Assembly: GCF_007004065.1 (NCBI RefSeq)
Contig: NZ_VFSV01000007.1
Location: 1 to 64,000 of the forward strand
Source: Palleronia caenipelagi
Lineage (GTDB): Bacteria > Pseudomonadota > Alphaproteobacteria > Rhodobacterales > Rhodobacteraceae
Length of the DNA stretch: 64,000 nucleotides
Reading direction: 5' to 3'
Both the position numbers and the translations under genes were made by a program. The notes beneath the pieces were generated by a model, which worked only from the letters and a program-made list of their open reading frames with translations, ran no database searches and was not told the DNA's origin. Shown in pieces: positions 54,714-63,264 of this stretch. Every line of letters starts with the position of its first letter. The first letter of the stretch is position 1.

Positions 54714-55511
54714 ATGGAGAGCCTCGACCGATTTGATGTGACCCATCTGGCGCTGAGCGTGGATGAAGATGACATCGTCACCGTTACGCTGAACCGGGCC
54801 GACAAGCGCAATGCGCTGAACGCGGCCACGATCGAAGAGCTCATCGACGTGTTCTCCAACCTGCCCCGGATGGGCGCGCGGGCTGTGATCCTGCGCGGGG
54901 AGGGCACCCATTTCTGTGCCGGTCTCGATCTGGTGGAGCACCACCGCGAAGACCGTCGCCCCGATGAATTCATGCACCTGTGCCTGCGGTGGCATGAGGC
55001 TTTCAACAAAATGGAATATGGCGGCGTCCCAATCATCGCCGCGCTCAAAGGTGCTGTTGTGGGCGGGGGGCTGGAGCTTGCCTCCAGCGCCCATATCCGT
55101 GTGGCCGACCAGACGACTTACTTCGCGCTGCCAGAGGGCCAGCGGGGCCTGTTCACAGGCGGCGGGGCGACTATCCGGGTGGCCGATCTGGTCGGCAAGG
55201 CGCGGATGATCGACATGATGCTCACGGGCCGCGTCTACAAAGGCGAAGAGGCCGTGAATGTCGGCCTAGCGCAGTATCTGGTCGAAAATTCCGAGGCCAA
55301 GGCGCTGGAACTCGCCCGCGAAGCCGCCAAGCACCCGCCCCTGACCAACTTCGCCATCTGCTCGGCCATCAGTCACATGCAAAACATGTCCGCCCTCGAC
55401 GCCGCCTATGCCGAAGCGGTTGTGGCCGGCGTGGTCAACACCCAACCGGCTGCGCGGGGACGGCTTGAGGCGTTCGCGAACAAGACTGCGGCGCGGGTCC
55501 GGCCGGAGTAA
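54714..55511 (+). CDS. dmdD: Methylthioacryloyl-CoA hydratase (DmdD-type crotonase)
   Basis: 265 residues. Crotonase fold: [32 protein letters not shown] with the oxyanion-forming region, [23 protein letters not shown] and [15 protein letters not shown]. The two catalytic acids fall at Glu121 and Glu141, the positions I recall for the DmdD hydratase of Ruegeria pomeroyi. That enzyme hydrates methylthioacryloyl-CoA, releasing methanethiol, CO2 and acetaldehyde. It is divergent from dmdB, 166 bp apart. A general short-chain enoyl-CoA hydratase role cannot be excluded. Confidence 0.8.
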   Translation: MESLDRFDVTHLALSVDEDDIVTVTLNRADKRNALNAATIEELIDVFSNLPRMGARAVILRGEGTHFCAGLDLVEHHREDRRPDEFMHLCLRWHEAFNKMEYGGVPIIAALKGAVVGGGLELASSAHIRVADQTTYFALPEGQRGLFTGGGATIRVADLVGKARMIDMMLTGRVYKGEEAVNVGLAQYLVENSEAKALELAREAAKHPPLTNFAICSAISHMQNMSALDAAYAEAVVAGVVNTQPAARGRLEAFANKTAARVRPE

Positions 55512-55543
55512 ATCGCTGGCACGGAACCGGCCTTATCTCGGGA

Positions 55544-55831
55544 TTATCCGCAGAAAATGCGGATGACCTTGGAGTTGGGGTTGGTGACGGCCGCGATATC
55601 AGGTCCACTGTGAACGAAGTTGAGGCGGCTCGGGTTATCTGTCGCGACCGGTTCGTCGCTGCCGTAGTGTCGGCTGTCACCCGGAACAGCCAGGTCGAAT
55701 GTCGCCGTTGAAAGCCCGCCGACGAGGTGTTGGTACTGCGCGGCCCCGCATGTGTCAGTCGTTCGCTGACCACATCCCGCCATCGTAAGGATTAAGAGGC
55801 AGGCGGCAGTTGCTGTGCGAAGGCCCATCAT
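55544..55831 (-). CDS. I78-type peptidase-inhibitor-like lipoprotein
   Basis: 95 residues from ATG 55831 (ATG 55828 also possible). ATAACLLILTMAGC is a lipoprotein signal with Cys as lipidation site. The mature domain begins TCGAAQYQHLVGGLST and ends RIFCG, with PSRLNFVHS before it, matching the I78 (AEI-like) serine-protease inhibitor fold, including the disulfide pair CGAA...FCG. It could protect the cell envelope against proteases. It is convergent with dmdD (32 bp between). Confidence 0.75.
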   Translation of the reverse strand: MMGLRTATAACLLILTMAGCGQRTTDTCGAAQYQHLVGGLSTATFDLAVPGDSRHYGSDEPVATDNPSRLNFVHSGPDIAAVTNPNSKVIRIFCG

Positions 55832-55947
55832 CGACCGTCCAGGTGCTATTTGGCGCATGTTGATATTGAAATACAGGCAGAGGGCAGGGTAGGGCGGGCA
55901 AGGGCGTCAGAGCGGCTCGCTCTGGTCCCGCTGCCCGCCCCCGGAGG

Positions 55948-57603
55948 TCAGCGCGTGAATTTCTTGTGCTTCACGCGGGTGGGCTTGATGGCGTCTTCGC
56001 CGAGCCGGCGGACCTTGTCTTCCTCATAAGCCTCGAAGTTGCCCTCAAACCACTCCACATGTGCGTCGCCCTCGAAGGCGAGGATGTGTGTGCAGAGGCG
56101 GTCGAGGAAGAAGCGGTCGTGGGAGATCACCACGGCGCAGCCGGCAAAACTCTCCAGAGCGTCTTCGAGCGCGCGCAGGGTCTCCACGTCGAGGTCGTTG
56201 GTCGGTTCGTCGAGGAGCAGCACATTGCCGCCGGATTTCAGCAGCTTGGCCATGTGGACGCGGTTGCGCTCACCGCCCGACAGCAGCCCGACCTTTTTCT
56301 GCTGGTCGCCGCCCTTGAAGTTGAAGGCACCGCAATAGGCGCGGCTGTTCATCTGCGCGTCGCCGAGGTCGATCACCTCTCCGCCGCCGGAGATTTCCTC
56401 CCAGACGGTGGCATTGGCATCGAGCGCGTCTCGGGACTGGTCCACGTAGGAGAGCTGCACCGTGTCGCCCCACGAGACCGAGCCTTCGTTGGGTTCGTCC
56501 TGCCCGGTCAGGCAGCGGAAGAGCGAAGTCTTACCCGCGCCGTTCGGACCGATCACGCCGACAATTCCGCCCGGTGGCAAGGCAAAGCTGAGACCGTCGA
56601 TCAGCAGCTTGTCGCCCTTGGCCAGCTTCAGATCCTCGACTTCGAGCACCTTGCCGCCCAGACGTTCGCCATTGGGGATGACGATCTGGGCCTTACCGAC
56701 GCGCTCACGCTCGGACTGGCTGGCCATTTCCTCATAGGCCTGAATCCGCGCCTTGGATTTCGCCTGTCGGGCCTTCGCGCCCTGCCGCATCCATTCAAGC
56801 TCGCGCGACAGCGTGCGCTGTTTCGCCTTGTCCTCGCGGGCCTCCTGTTCGAGCCGCTTGGCCTTCTGCTCCAGCCAGCTGGAATAATTGCCCTCGTAGG
56901 GGATGCCGCGGCCGCGATCGAGTTCGAGGATCCAGCCGGTGATATCGTCGAGGAAGTAACGGTCGTGGGTGACGATCAGGATCGTGCCCTTGTAGTCGAT
57001 CAGGTGCTGTTGCAGCCAGGCGATGGTCTCGGCGTCAAGATGGTTCGTCGGTTCGTCCAGCAGCAGCATGTCAGGCTGTTCCAGCAGAAGCTGGCAGAGC
57101 GCCACCCGGCGCTTTTCCCCGCCCGAAAGCGAGTCGACCGAGGCATCGTCCGGCGGGCAGCGCAGGGCTTCCATAGCGACGTCGATCTGGCTGTCGAGAT
57201 CCCAGAGGTTCTCGCTGTCGATCTCGTCCTGAAGCCGCGCCATCTCGTCGGCGGTCTCGTCTGAGTAGTTCATCGCCAGCTCGTTAAACCGGTCGAGCTT
57301 TGCCTGCTTGGCCGCCACGCCCAGCATCACATTGCCGCGCACATCGAGGGAGGGGTCGAGCTCGGGCTCCTGCGGCAGGTAGCCGACCTTGGCGCCCTCG
57401 GCAGACCACGCTTCGCCGGTAAAGTCCTTGTCCATCCCGGCCATGATCTTGAGCAGCGTCGATTTACCGGCGCCGTTTACGCCGACCACGCCGATCTTGA
57501 CCCCGGGGAGGAAGTTCAGACGGATGTTTTCGAACAGTTTCTTGCCACCCGGGATCGTCTTGGAGACGCCATCCATGTGGTAGACGAACTGATAGCTGGC
57601 CAT
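55948..57603 (-). CDS. ettA: ABC-F translation factor EttA
   Basis: 551 residues from ATG 57603 (MASYQFVYHMDGVSK). Two ABC ATPase domains without membrane helices: Walker A GVNGAGKSTLLK and GPNGAGKTSLFR, signature loops SLSGGEKRRVALCQ and LLSGGERNRVHMAK, with Walker B LLLDEPTNHLDAE and LLLDEPTNDLDVE. The linker with the P-site tRNA-interaction region (AREDKAKQRTLSRELEWMR) identifies EttA, which gates initiation on ribosomes according to ATP level. Confidence 0.96.
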   Translation of the reverse strand: MASYQFVYHMDGVSKTIPGGKKLFENIRLNFLPGVKIGVVGVNGAGKSTLLKIMAGMDKDFTGEAWSAEGAKVGYLPQEPELDPSLDVRGNVMLGVAAKQAKLDRFNELAMNYSDETADEMARLQDEIDSENLWDLDSQIDVAMEALRCPPDDASVDSLSGGEKRRVALCQLLLEQPDMLLLDEPTNHLDAETIAWLQQHLIDYKGTILIVTHDRYFLDDITGWILELDRGRGIPYEGNYSSWLEQKAKRLEQEAREDKAKQRTLSRELEWMRQGAKARQAKSKARIQAYEEMASQSERERVGKAQIVIPNGERLGGKVLEVEDLKLAKGDKLLIDGLSFALPPGGIVGVIGPNGAGKTSLFRCLTGQDEPNEGSVSWGDTVQLSYVDQSRDALDANATVWEEISGGGEVIDLGDAQMNSRAYCGAFNFKGGDQQKKVGLLSGGERNRVHMAKLLKSGGNVLLLDEPTNDLDVETLRALEDALESFAGCAVVISHDRFFLDRLCTHILAFEGDAHVEWFEGNFEAYEEDKVRRLGEDAIKPTRVKHKKFTR

Positions 57604-57681
57604 GCCTTTGATCCTTTGTCGCAACTGCGGTTCGCCCCCATGTAGGGGATTTGGCAGGCTACCGGAAGACGTGAGCGACCG

Positions 57682-58569
57682 TCAGCGATGCCGGGCAAAG
57701 AAATCGGTCAGGGCGGCGAGGGTTTCGGCGGGGGATTCCTCCGGTAGAAAGTGGCCGCAGGGCAGCGCGTGACCCTCTACAATGTCCGCATGAGCGCGCC
57801 ATATCCCGGGCACATCGTAAAGCTTACCCACCAGACCCTTCGCCCCCCAGAGCGCGAGGACAGGCATGGGGAGTTTGCGGTCCAGATCGGCCTCGTCATG
57901 CTCCAGATCGATGGTCGCGGCGGCGCGGTAATCCTCGCAGGAGGCGTGGATGGCGGCGGGGTCAGAGAAGCAGCGCAGATATTCGGCGCGGACCTCGTCA
58001 GGGAAGGCCGGGTCATTGCCCTGCGACCATGCCCGCAGCTTCGAGGCAAGGTAGAGCGCTGGCTCCGCGGCGATCAGGCGTTCTGGCATTGGCGCGGGCT
58101 GGATCAGGAAGAACCAGTGATAATACGCGCGGGCGAAAGCCTCACCGGTGGTCCGGTACATATGCAGCGTCGGCGCGATGTCGAGCACCGCCAGCGCCGT
58201 GACCGCCTCCGGGTAATCCCGCGCCAGCCGGTGCGCCACCCGTCCGCCCCGGTCATGGCCCGCCACGGCGAACCGCTCATGCCCCAGCACCCGCATCAGA
58301 GCAATCTGGTCGGCGGCCATGGCGCGTTTCGAATAGGGGGCGTGGTCGGGGGTCGTCTCGGGCTTGTCGCTGTCGCCATAGCCACGCAGGTCCGGCAGGA
58401 TCACCCGATAACCGGCGTTGACCAGCCCCGGTGCAACCTTGTGCCAGCAAAGGTGAGTCTGAGGATAGCCATGCAGGAGAAGCAGCGGCGGCCCGTCGCC
58501 TGCCTGCCTCACCCGCACGGTGATCCCGGTGTCGAGCGCGATGCGGTTATCAGTGAATGCGTCGAGCAT
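57682..58569 (-). CDS. Haloacetate-dehalogenase-like alpha/beta hydrolase
   Basis: 295 residues. LLLLHGYPQTHLCWHKVAPGL, then AGHDRGGRVAHRLARDYP, holding the nucleophile Asp and the two Arg that grip the carboxylate in fluoroacetate dehalogenases. ALAVLDIAPTLHMYRT carries an Asp, YYHWFFL the His-Trp pair that binds the halide, and LPCGHFLPEESP the catalytic His. The set of residues fits haloacetate dehalogenase, but related epoxide hydrolases share the fold. 18 bp separate it from the 56-residue membrane-protein gene upstream. Confidence 0.8.
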   Translation of the reverse strand: MLDAFTDNRIALDTGITVRVRQAGDGPPLLLLHGYPQTHLCWHKVAPGLVNAGYRVILPDLRGYGDSDKPETTPDHAPYSKRAMAADQIALMRVLGHERFAVAGHDRGGRVAHRLARDYPEAVTALAVLDIAPTLHMYRTTGEAFARAYYHWFFLIQPAPMPERLIAAEPALYLASKLRAWSQGNDPAFPDEVRAEYLRCFSDPAAIHASCEDYRAAATIDLEHDEADLDRKLPMPVLALWGAKGLVGKLYDVPGIWRAHADIVEGHALPCGHFLPEESPAETLAALTDFFARHR

Positions 58570-58587
58570 GGCGGAGACTCCGGGAGG

Positions 58588-58758
58588 TCAGGATCTTGGA
58601 CGCTGCAGCGCTGACACGGCGCCCCTGATCGCGACGGCCAGCACCATGCCGCCGAACAGGCACAGTGTCCATGCCCCGGCGTCGCGGGTCTCCAGCCAGA
58701 TTGCAAAGACGGCGCCGGCGATGAGCCCGAGCGCGATGGGCACGGACAGAGACTTCAT
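58588..58758 (-). CDS. 56-residue two-helix membrane protein
   Basis: Reading leftwards from ATG 58758, with AAAGGA six bases upstream, to a TGA at 58590-58588. Product MKSLSVPIALGLIAGAVFAI, a short loop with acidic residues (LETRDAGAW), then a second hydrophobic helix (LCLFGGMVLAVAI) and a basic end. The start lies two bases after the stop of the secreted-protein gene, so the genes are cotranscribed. No family recognised. Confidence 0.65.
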   Translation of the reverse strand: MKSLSVPIALGLIAGAVFAIWLETRDAGAWTLCLFGGMVLAVAIRGAVSALQRPRS

Positions 58759-58760
58759 CA

Positions 58761-59819
58761 CTATCCTTTCTTCAGTAATCCGATGAGATCGCCGAGATTG
58801 CCGAGCGCAGCAGTGACTGGTTCGGCCAGCCCCTCGATTGCGATCCGCAACCGCTCCTTGAGTTCTGGCTCGTTCCAGTCGTCGATCCAGAGTGCGGGCG
58901 CCTGAACAACCTTGGCATGCCAGATCCAGAAATAGATCTCGGCATGCCCAACGGTTTCGACCGGAGAGAGATCCATCCGGAAGAGGGGCCGGTCAGTCTG
59001 GCCTTTGTCCGCCGACGGGTTCCACGCAAAGAGAAACGGACCCCTGCCGATTTCCCGGTTCATTTGCGGCACTGCTGCGGCTGCGTCCCAGCGCGCGTTG
59101 AGCCCGGCATCCACATCATAAGCGTCAACGGCCTTTTCGCATTCAGACCGGTTGATGGCCGCCGCGGTGTTCAGATCGGTTGCAACCATTGTCGTATTGA
59201 CGGGCCAGACGGTCACAAGCTGTTTTAGCGGCACCGGCGCAAAACCGGACTGAGCGTTCATCAGAATATTGGCAAAGGCGATGCAGATGTTCACGTAACG
59301 CTCCCTCTGCCTGCCCCGGATGTCGCCCCAGCCCGAGAGGATCGCATAGGCTCCGTAATCCTCCGGCGCGAAATCGGATGGGCCGGCAAAGATGCGCGTT
59401 GCTTCGGGGGCGTCAAATGCCGGATCGGTCACGATGACAGGCGCGATGTCGGGGACAGAGGCCGGTCCCCGCCCTGCTCCAACTGAGCCCGACGGGAAGC
59501 TCCAGCCGCCGCCGCTGGCATCCGGCCCCGCGTCTGAGGTCCAGTCGCCCCACGCTTCTTCACCGGGGGCCGGTAACATAACCGGATCAGATATTTCAGA
59601 CCAGGGGTCGAGGACGCTGTCTTCTTCCCATCCGCCGGGCCAGGACATGTCCGCATCCGGGCAGATCAGGTCACCAATCTTGGAAATCACGCATCCGGTG
59701 TGATCGCGTTGAAATGGGACGGTGACGTTGGGGAAGATGTCGACCGCCTCCTGAGGGCCTTCGGCGAGGGCTGGCTTCAGGGACAACAAAGCAAACAAAA
59801 TGGCGAATGACCTGCGCAT
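58761..59819 (-). CDS. Secreted protein of unknown function
   Basis: 352 residues from ATG 59819. MRRSFAILFALLSLKPALA is a Sec signal peptide. The next 130 residues are poor in secondary structure and rich in Gly, Pro, Trp and Asp (GGWEEDSVLDPWSE, ASGGGWSFPSG). From about residue 145 a folded domain is likely: YGAYAILSGWGDI, YVNICIAFANILM, LKQLVTVWPVNTT, and a C-terminal half of helices with ALWIDDWNEPELKERLRIA. Two Cys pairs could form disulfides. No family recognised. First gene of an operon with the 56-residue membrane protein and the dehalogenase-like gene. Confidence 0.65.
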   Translation of the reverse strand: MRRSFAILFALLSLKPALAEGPQEAVDIFPNVTVPFQRDHTGCVISKIGDLICPDADMSWPGGWEEDSVLDPWSEISDPVMLPAPGEEAWGDWTSDAGPDASGGGWSFPSGSVGAGRGPASVPDIAPVIVTDPAFDAPEATRIFAGPSDFAPEDYGAYAILSGWGDIRGRQRERYVNICIAFANILMNAQSGFAPVPLKQLVTVWPVNTTMVATDLNTAAAINRSECEKAVDAYDVDAGLNARWDAAAAVPQMNREIGRGPFLFAWNPSADKGQTDRPLFRMDLSPVETVGHAEIYFWIWHAKVVQAPALWIDDWNEPELKERLRIAIEGLAEPVTAALGNLGDLIGLLKKG

Positions 59820-59849
59820 GTGAGCCTCAAAAGAGCATGAAATACGATG

Positions 59850-59858
59850 ATTATAGCA
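59850..59858 (-). promoter_or_regulatory. Extended -10 promoter element of the secreted-protein gene
   Basis: Read leftwards: TGCTATAAT (59858-59850), a perfect TATAAT with an upstream TGn. The -35 region is weak. It lies about 30 bases ahead of the start at 59819. The rest of 59820-59934 is A/T-rich without other features. Confidence 0.5.
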
Positions 59859-59934
59859 CACTCACCTCAAAAAGTCGGCATTTCTGACCGGACCGCCAGG
59901 CGATAGCTCACCGGAAAAACACTGCACTCGAAAA

Positions 59935-60972
59935 TCAGAGGATCTCGTCCTCGTCGAACATCGGGTCAGCTTCGAGATCGGCGGTCAGTTGCGACAGGCG
60001 ATGACCACTGTCTGTGACGGGGACATCGGCAATATGGTAAATGGCGTCGCCTTCATTCACCACAGGCATGGTCGCGCGGCCGAGGATCAGCCCGTCCGAG
60101 GGGGCGGGGATCTCGAATTCGGTCTCGCCGAACGGATCGGCCACGATGCCGAGGGTCTGGCCCGCGCGTACTTCTTCGCCGGTCTCGCGGAACAGGCGCA
60201 AAAGGCCGCTGGCGGGCGCGCGGACCCAGCTCGTCTCGCGGGCGGTGACTGGCTCGGCGGCGCGGCGGCCCAGCCCGCGCGCGCCAATCATCCCCAGCCG
60301 GTGCATGACCCGCAGGCAGCCCGACGCACCGATCCGTGCCGACATCTCGTCGAAGCGCAGCGCCTCGCCCGCCTCATATAGCAGCGCATCGACACCGCGC
60401 GCCCGTGCCTCCGAGCGCAACGTGCCGTCGCGCAGCTTCGCTCGCAAGATCAGCGGCGCGCCGAACGCTTCGGCCAGCTCCAGCGTCGCGGGGCTGGAGG
60501 CAGACACGCGGATTTGCGGCAGGTTGGTGCGGTGGATTGCGGCGGAATGCAGGTCGATGCCGAGATCTGCGCGGGACACGATCTCTGCCATGAAGATATG
60601 CGCCATCCGCGCGGCCAGAGACCCGTTCTCGTGGCCCGGAAAGGAGCGGTTCAGATCGCGCCGGTCGGGCAGGTAGCGGGAGCGGTTCAGAAACCCGAAG
60701 GTGTTGACGATCGGCACCACCAGCAGCGTCCCGCGCAGGGTGCCCAGTTGCGGCGCGCTCAGGAGCCGCCGGGCGATCTCGACGCCGATGATCTCATCCC
60801 CGTGGATCGCGGCGGAGACAAAGAGTACCGGGCCGGGGCGTTTGCCATGGACCACATGGACCGACATATGCACCGGCGTGTGATCGGCCAGCGCCGACAC
60901 CGGCAAATCGACAGTCTGCCGGGTGCCGGGAGCGATGCGGATGTCGCCAATCTCGAAAGGGTCCCTCACCAT
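59935..60972 (-). CDS. Succinylglutamate desuccinylase/aspartoacylase-family protein
   Basis: 345 residues. The zinc motifs are AAIHGDEIIGVEIARR (H and E ligands, residues 58-61) and GIDLHSAAI for the third ligand; NRSFPGHENGSLAARMA is the substrate-binding Arg region. The C-terminal third contains PASGLLRLFRETGEEVRAGQTLG, a lipoyl-like beta domain often fused to this family. These zinc hydrolases cleave N-acyl groups from amino acids or related compounds. Substrate unknown. Confidence 0.85.
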   Translation of the reverse strand: MVRDPFEIGDIRIAPGTRQTVDLPVSALADHTPVHMSVHVVHGKRPGPVLFVSAAIHGDEIIGVEIARRLLSAPQLGTLRGTLLVVPIVNTFGFLNRSRYLPDRRDLNRSFPGHENGSLAARMAHIFMAEIVSRADLGIDLHSAAIHRTNLPQIRVSASSPATLELAEAFGAPLILRAKLRDGTLRSEARARGVDALLYEAGEALRFDEMSARIGASGCLRVMHRLGMIGARGLGRRAAEPVTARETSWVRAPASGLLRLFRETGEEVRAGQTLGIVADPFGETEFEIPAPSDGLILGRATMPVVNEGDAIYHIADVPVTDSGHRLSQLTADLEADPMFDEDEIL

Positions 60973-61011
60973 AGGGCCGTATCTAACCGGTCACTTTCGG
61001 CGCGCAAGGCT

Positions 61012-61278
61012 TCAATCGCCGCCCCCGTCGCCTCCACCGCCGTCATGATCGCCGCCGAACCAACTGGACCCACCATCGTCACCGCCGCCCCATCCCCCTC
61101 TTTCAGATCTTTTCCCGGACCGGGACCGAAAGTAGATACGGGCGAGCATGAGGCCAATTAACAGGCAGAGGAGCCAGCCGAACGGGTTGCCATCCGCGAA
61201 TATCAACCCGAGGAAAAGCCCGACGACGAGCCCGGCTAAGAGCCCGTAGACGATTTCCCAGATGAGAGAGTTGTTCAT
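61012..61278 (-). CDS. Membrane protein with Gly/Asp-rich tail
   Basis: 88 residues from ATG 61278, AGGA six bases upstream; an ATG two codons earlier is possible. Two hydrophobic helices (YGLLAGLVVGLFLGLIFA and PFGWLLCLLIGLMLARIYF) joined by a short ADGN loop. The basic stretch RSRSGKRSERGG precedes a tail of Gly, Asp and Ser (WGGGDDGGSSWFGGDHDGGG). A tail of this kind may bind metal or stay disordered. Function unknown. It is upstream of the aspartoacylase-family gene on the same strand (39 bp between them). Confidence 0.65.
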   Translation of the reverse strand: MNNSLIWEIVYGLLAGLVVGLFLGLIFADGNPFGWLLCLLIGLMLARIYFRSRSGKRSERGGWGGGDDGGSSWFGGDHDGGGGDGGGD

Positions 61279-61357
61279 CGTCATTCCTGCTCATTCCGGG
61301 TTCGCGCCCGACGAGGTTTTCAGCTGCGCCCCATGGTGCTGGACGGGAGCTCTGGGC

Positions 61358-63148
61358 TCAACCCCCGACGGCTACCCCCTCGCGTCTCGGGTCGGCGCCG
61401 CCCTCCAGCGTCTCGCCAATGCGGATGGCGTGGAGGCCTGAGGTCAGGTCGCGGACGCTTACATCATAGCCCATCTGGATCAGTGGCTCTTGCAGCGCGG
61501 TGGCATCGGTGCCGTCCTCGAGATCATAAGTGCCAAAGCGGTTCACCATATGCGGGGCGGCGATGGCTTGCTGCACATCCATCCCGAAATCGAGGTGGTT
61601 GACGATGGCCTGCGCCACATAGCCGATGATCCGCGAGCCGCCGGGGGAGCCGATGGCCAGCACGGGCTTGCCGTCCTTCATCACGATGGTCGGCGACATG
61701 GAGGAGCGAGGGCGCTTGCCCGGCTCCAGCCTGTTGGCGATGGGCCGTCCATCCTGCTGCGTTGCAAAGGAGAAATCCGTCAGCTCGTTGTTCAGCAGAA
61801 ACCCGCCCGGTGCCATCAGCCGCGAGCCAAAGCCGTTCTCGATGGTGGTCGTCATGGACAGCACATTGCCGTCCCCGTCGACAATGGTGATGTGGCTGGT
61901 GGAGGGGAATTCGATGGACTGATCGGGGGCAAGCCGCATGGCGTGTGACCACTCAGGATTGCCAGGCTCGGTGGCCTCCAGCCGAGCGCCGCCCTTCAGC
62001 ACCTCCGCGCGGCTGGCCAGATAGGCCGGGTCCACGAGGCCCTTGGTCGGCATGGGGACGTAGTCGCTATCGGCCATGTAGAGTCCCCGGTCGGCGAAGG
62101 CGAGGCGTGAGGCGTCGCCCAGCAGGCGAGCGAAATCGGGATCGGTGGGGCCTATCCCCGACAGATCGAACCCATCGAGCAGCCCGAGGATCTGCCCCAC
62201 GGTCAGCGCGCCGGAGGAGGGCGGCCCCATGCCGCAGACATCATGTGCGCGATAGGTGGCACAGATGGCGGGGCGCTCGCGCACCTGATAGATCGCCAGA
62301 TCGGTCAGATCGAGTACGCCCGGATTGCCCTCGGCGCTCTGCACTGTGTCGACGATGCCTTGGGCGATCTCGCCAGTATAGAAAGCGTCGGCCCCGCCTG
62401 AGGCGATGGTCTCCAGCGTCTGGGCATAGGCGTCATTGGTCAGAGTCGCGCCCTCGGTCAGCGCTTCGCCGTCCGGGTAGAAATAGGCAGCGGTTGCGGG
62501 GAATTTTGTCAGTCGCTCCTGATCGCCCGCCACGAGACCGGCAAGCCGGGGGGAGATGGCGAATCCGTCGCGGGCCAGAGCGGTGGCGTCGGCAAAGAGC
62601 GGCGCCCAGTCGAGCTTGCCCCATTTGTCATGGGCCATCTGCATCAGCGCGGGGGTTCCCGGCGTGCCCACGGAGCGGCCCCCCACCACCGCGTCGTAGA
62701 AGCCCATGGTCTCGCCGTTCTCGTCCTGAAACATCTCGGGACGGGCGGCCAGCGGCGCGGTTTCGCGCCCGTCCAGCGTGGTCAATTCGCCCGAGGCCGC
62801 ATCGTACCAGACGAGGAATGCGCCGCCCCCGAGCCCGGAGGATTGCGGCTCCACAAGGCCCAGCACCGTCTGCACGGCGACCATGGCGTCCGCTGCCGAG
62901 CCACCCTGTTCGAGGATCTTCGCCCCGGCCTCCACTGCCAGCGGGTTGGCGGCGGCAACCATCCAGTTTTCTGCGGTCACCGGCCGGCCCGCGTCCTTGG
63001 CCGCCAGCGCGTCCTGCACCCTTTGGGGCAGGGTCGCAAAGGCCGAGACGGCGGTTTCGGATGTGCCCTCGGTGGTGATCGCATCGGCGGCCTGCTGGGC
63101 GTGGGCTGGCAGCGCCAGCAGCAGGGCAAGTGGGTAAAGTCGTCGCAT
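61358..63148 (-). CDS. ggt: Gamma-glutamyltransferase
   Basis: 596 residues. MRRLYPLALLLALPAHAQ is a signal peptide, placing the enzyme in the periplasm. The large-subunit region AANPLAVEAGAKILEQGGSAADAMVAVQ is typical, and the autocleavage Thr lies in FPSTSHITIVDGDGNVLSMT, followed by GFGSRLMAPGGFLLNNELTDF. Ggt cleaves or transfers the gamma-glutamyl bond of glutathione and related peptides, helping to recover Glu and Cys. The gene stands alone, leftward. Confidence 0.96.
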   Translation of the reverse strand: MRRLYPLALLLALPAHAQQAADAITTEGTSETAVSAFATLPQRVQDALAAKDAGRPVTAENWMVAAANPLAVEAGAKILEQGGSAADAMVAVQTVLGLVEPQSSGLGGGAFLVWYDAASGELTTLDGRETAPLAARPEMFQDENGETMGFYDAVVGGRSVGTPGTPALMQMAHDKWGKLDWAPLFADATALARDGFAISPRLAGLVAGDQERLTKFPATAAYFYPDGEALTEGATLTNDAYAQTLETIASGGADAFYTGEIAQGIVDTVQSAEGNPGVLDLTDLAIYQVRERPAICATYRAHDVCGMGPPSSGALTVGQILGLLDGFDLSGIGPTDPDFARLLGDASRLAFADRGLYMADSDYVPMPTKGLVDPAYLASRAEVLKGGARLEATEPGNPEWSHAMRLAPDQSIEFPSTSHITIVDGDGNVLSMTTTIENGFGSRLMAPGGFLLNNELTDFSFATQQDGRPIANRLEPGKRPRSSMSPTIVMKDGKPVLAIGSPGGSRIIGYVAQAIVNHLDFGMDVQQAIAAPHMVNRFGTYDLEDGTDATALQEPLIQMGYDVSVRDLTSGLHAIRIGETLEGGADPRREGVAVGG

Positions 63149-63226
63149 CTCAGGCCTCCCCTCAGAGTGTCAGGCCGTTAGCGTTAGACGGAAAAGCCGT
63201 TCGCACAAGATGCTTTATGCGTGTGT

Positions 63227-63256
63227 GGCCCCGGAGCGGAGGACGCCCCCGGGGCC
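63227..63256 (-). terminator. GC-rich hairpin after the MBL-fold gene
   Basis: GGCCCCGG (63227-63234) pairs with CCGGGGCC (63249-63256), starting nine bases beyond the stop at 63265. No T-run follows, so termination by this stem alone is uncertain. Confidence 0.35.
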
Positions 63257-63264
63257 GGTTTGGC

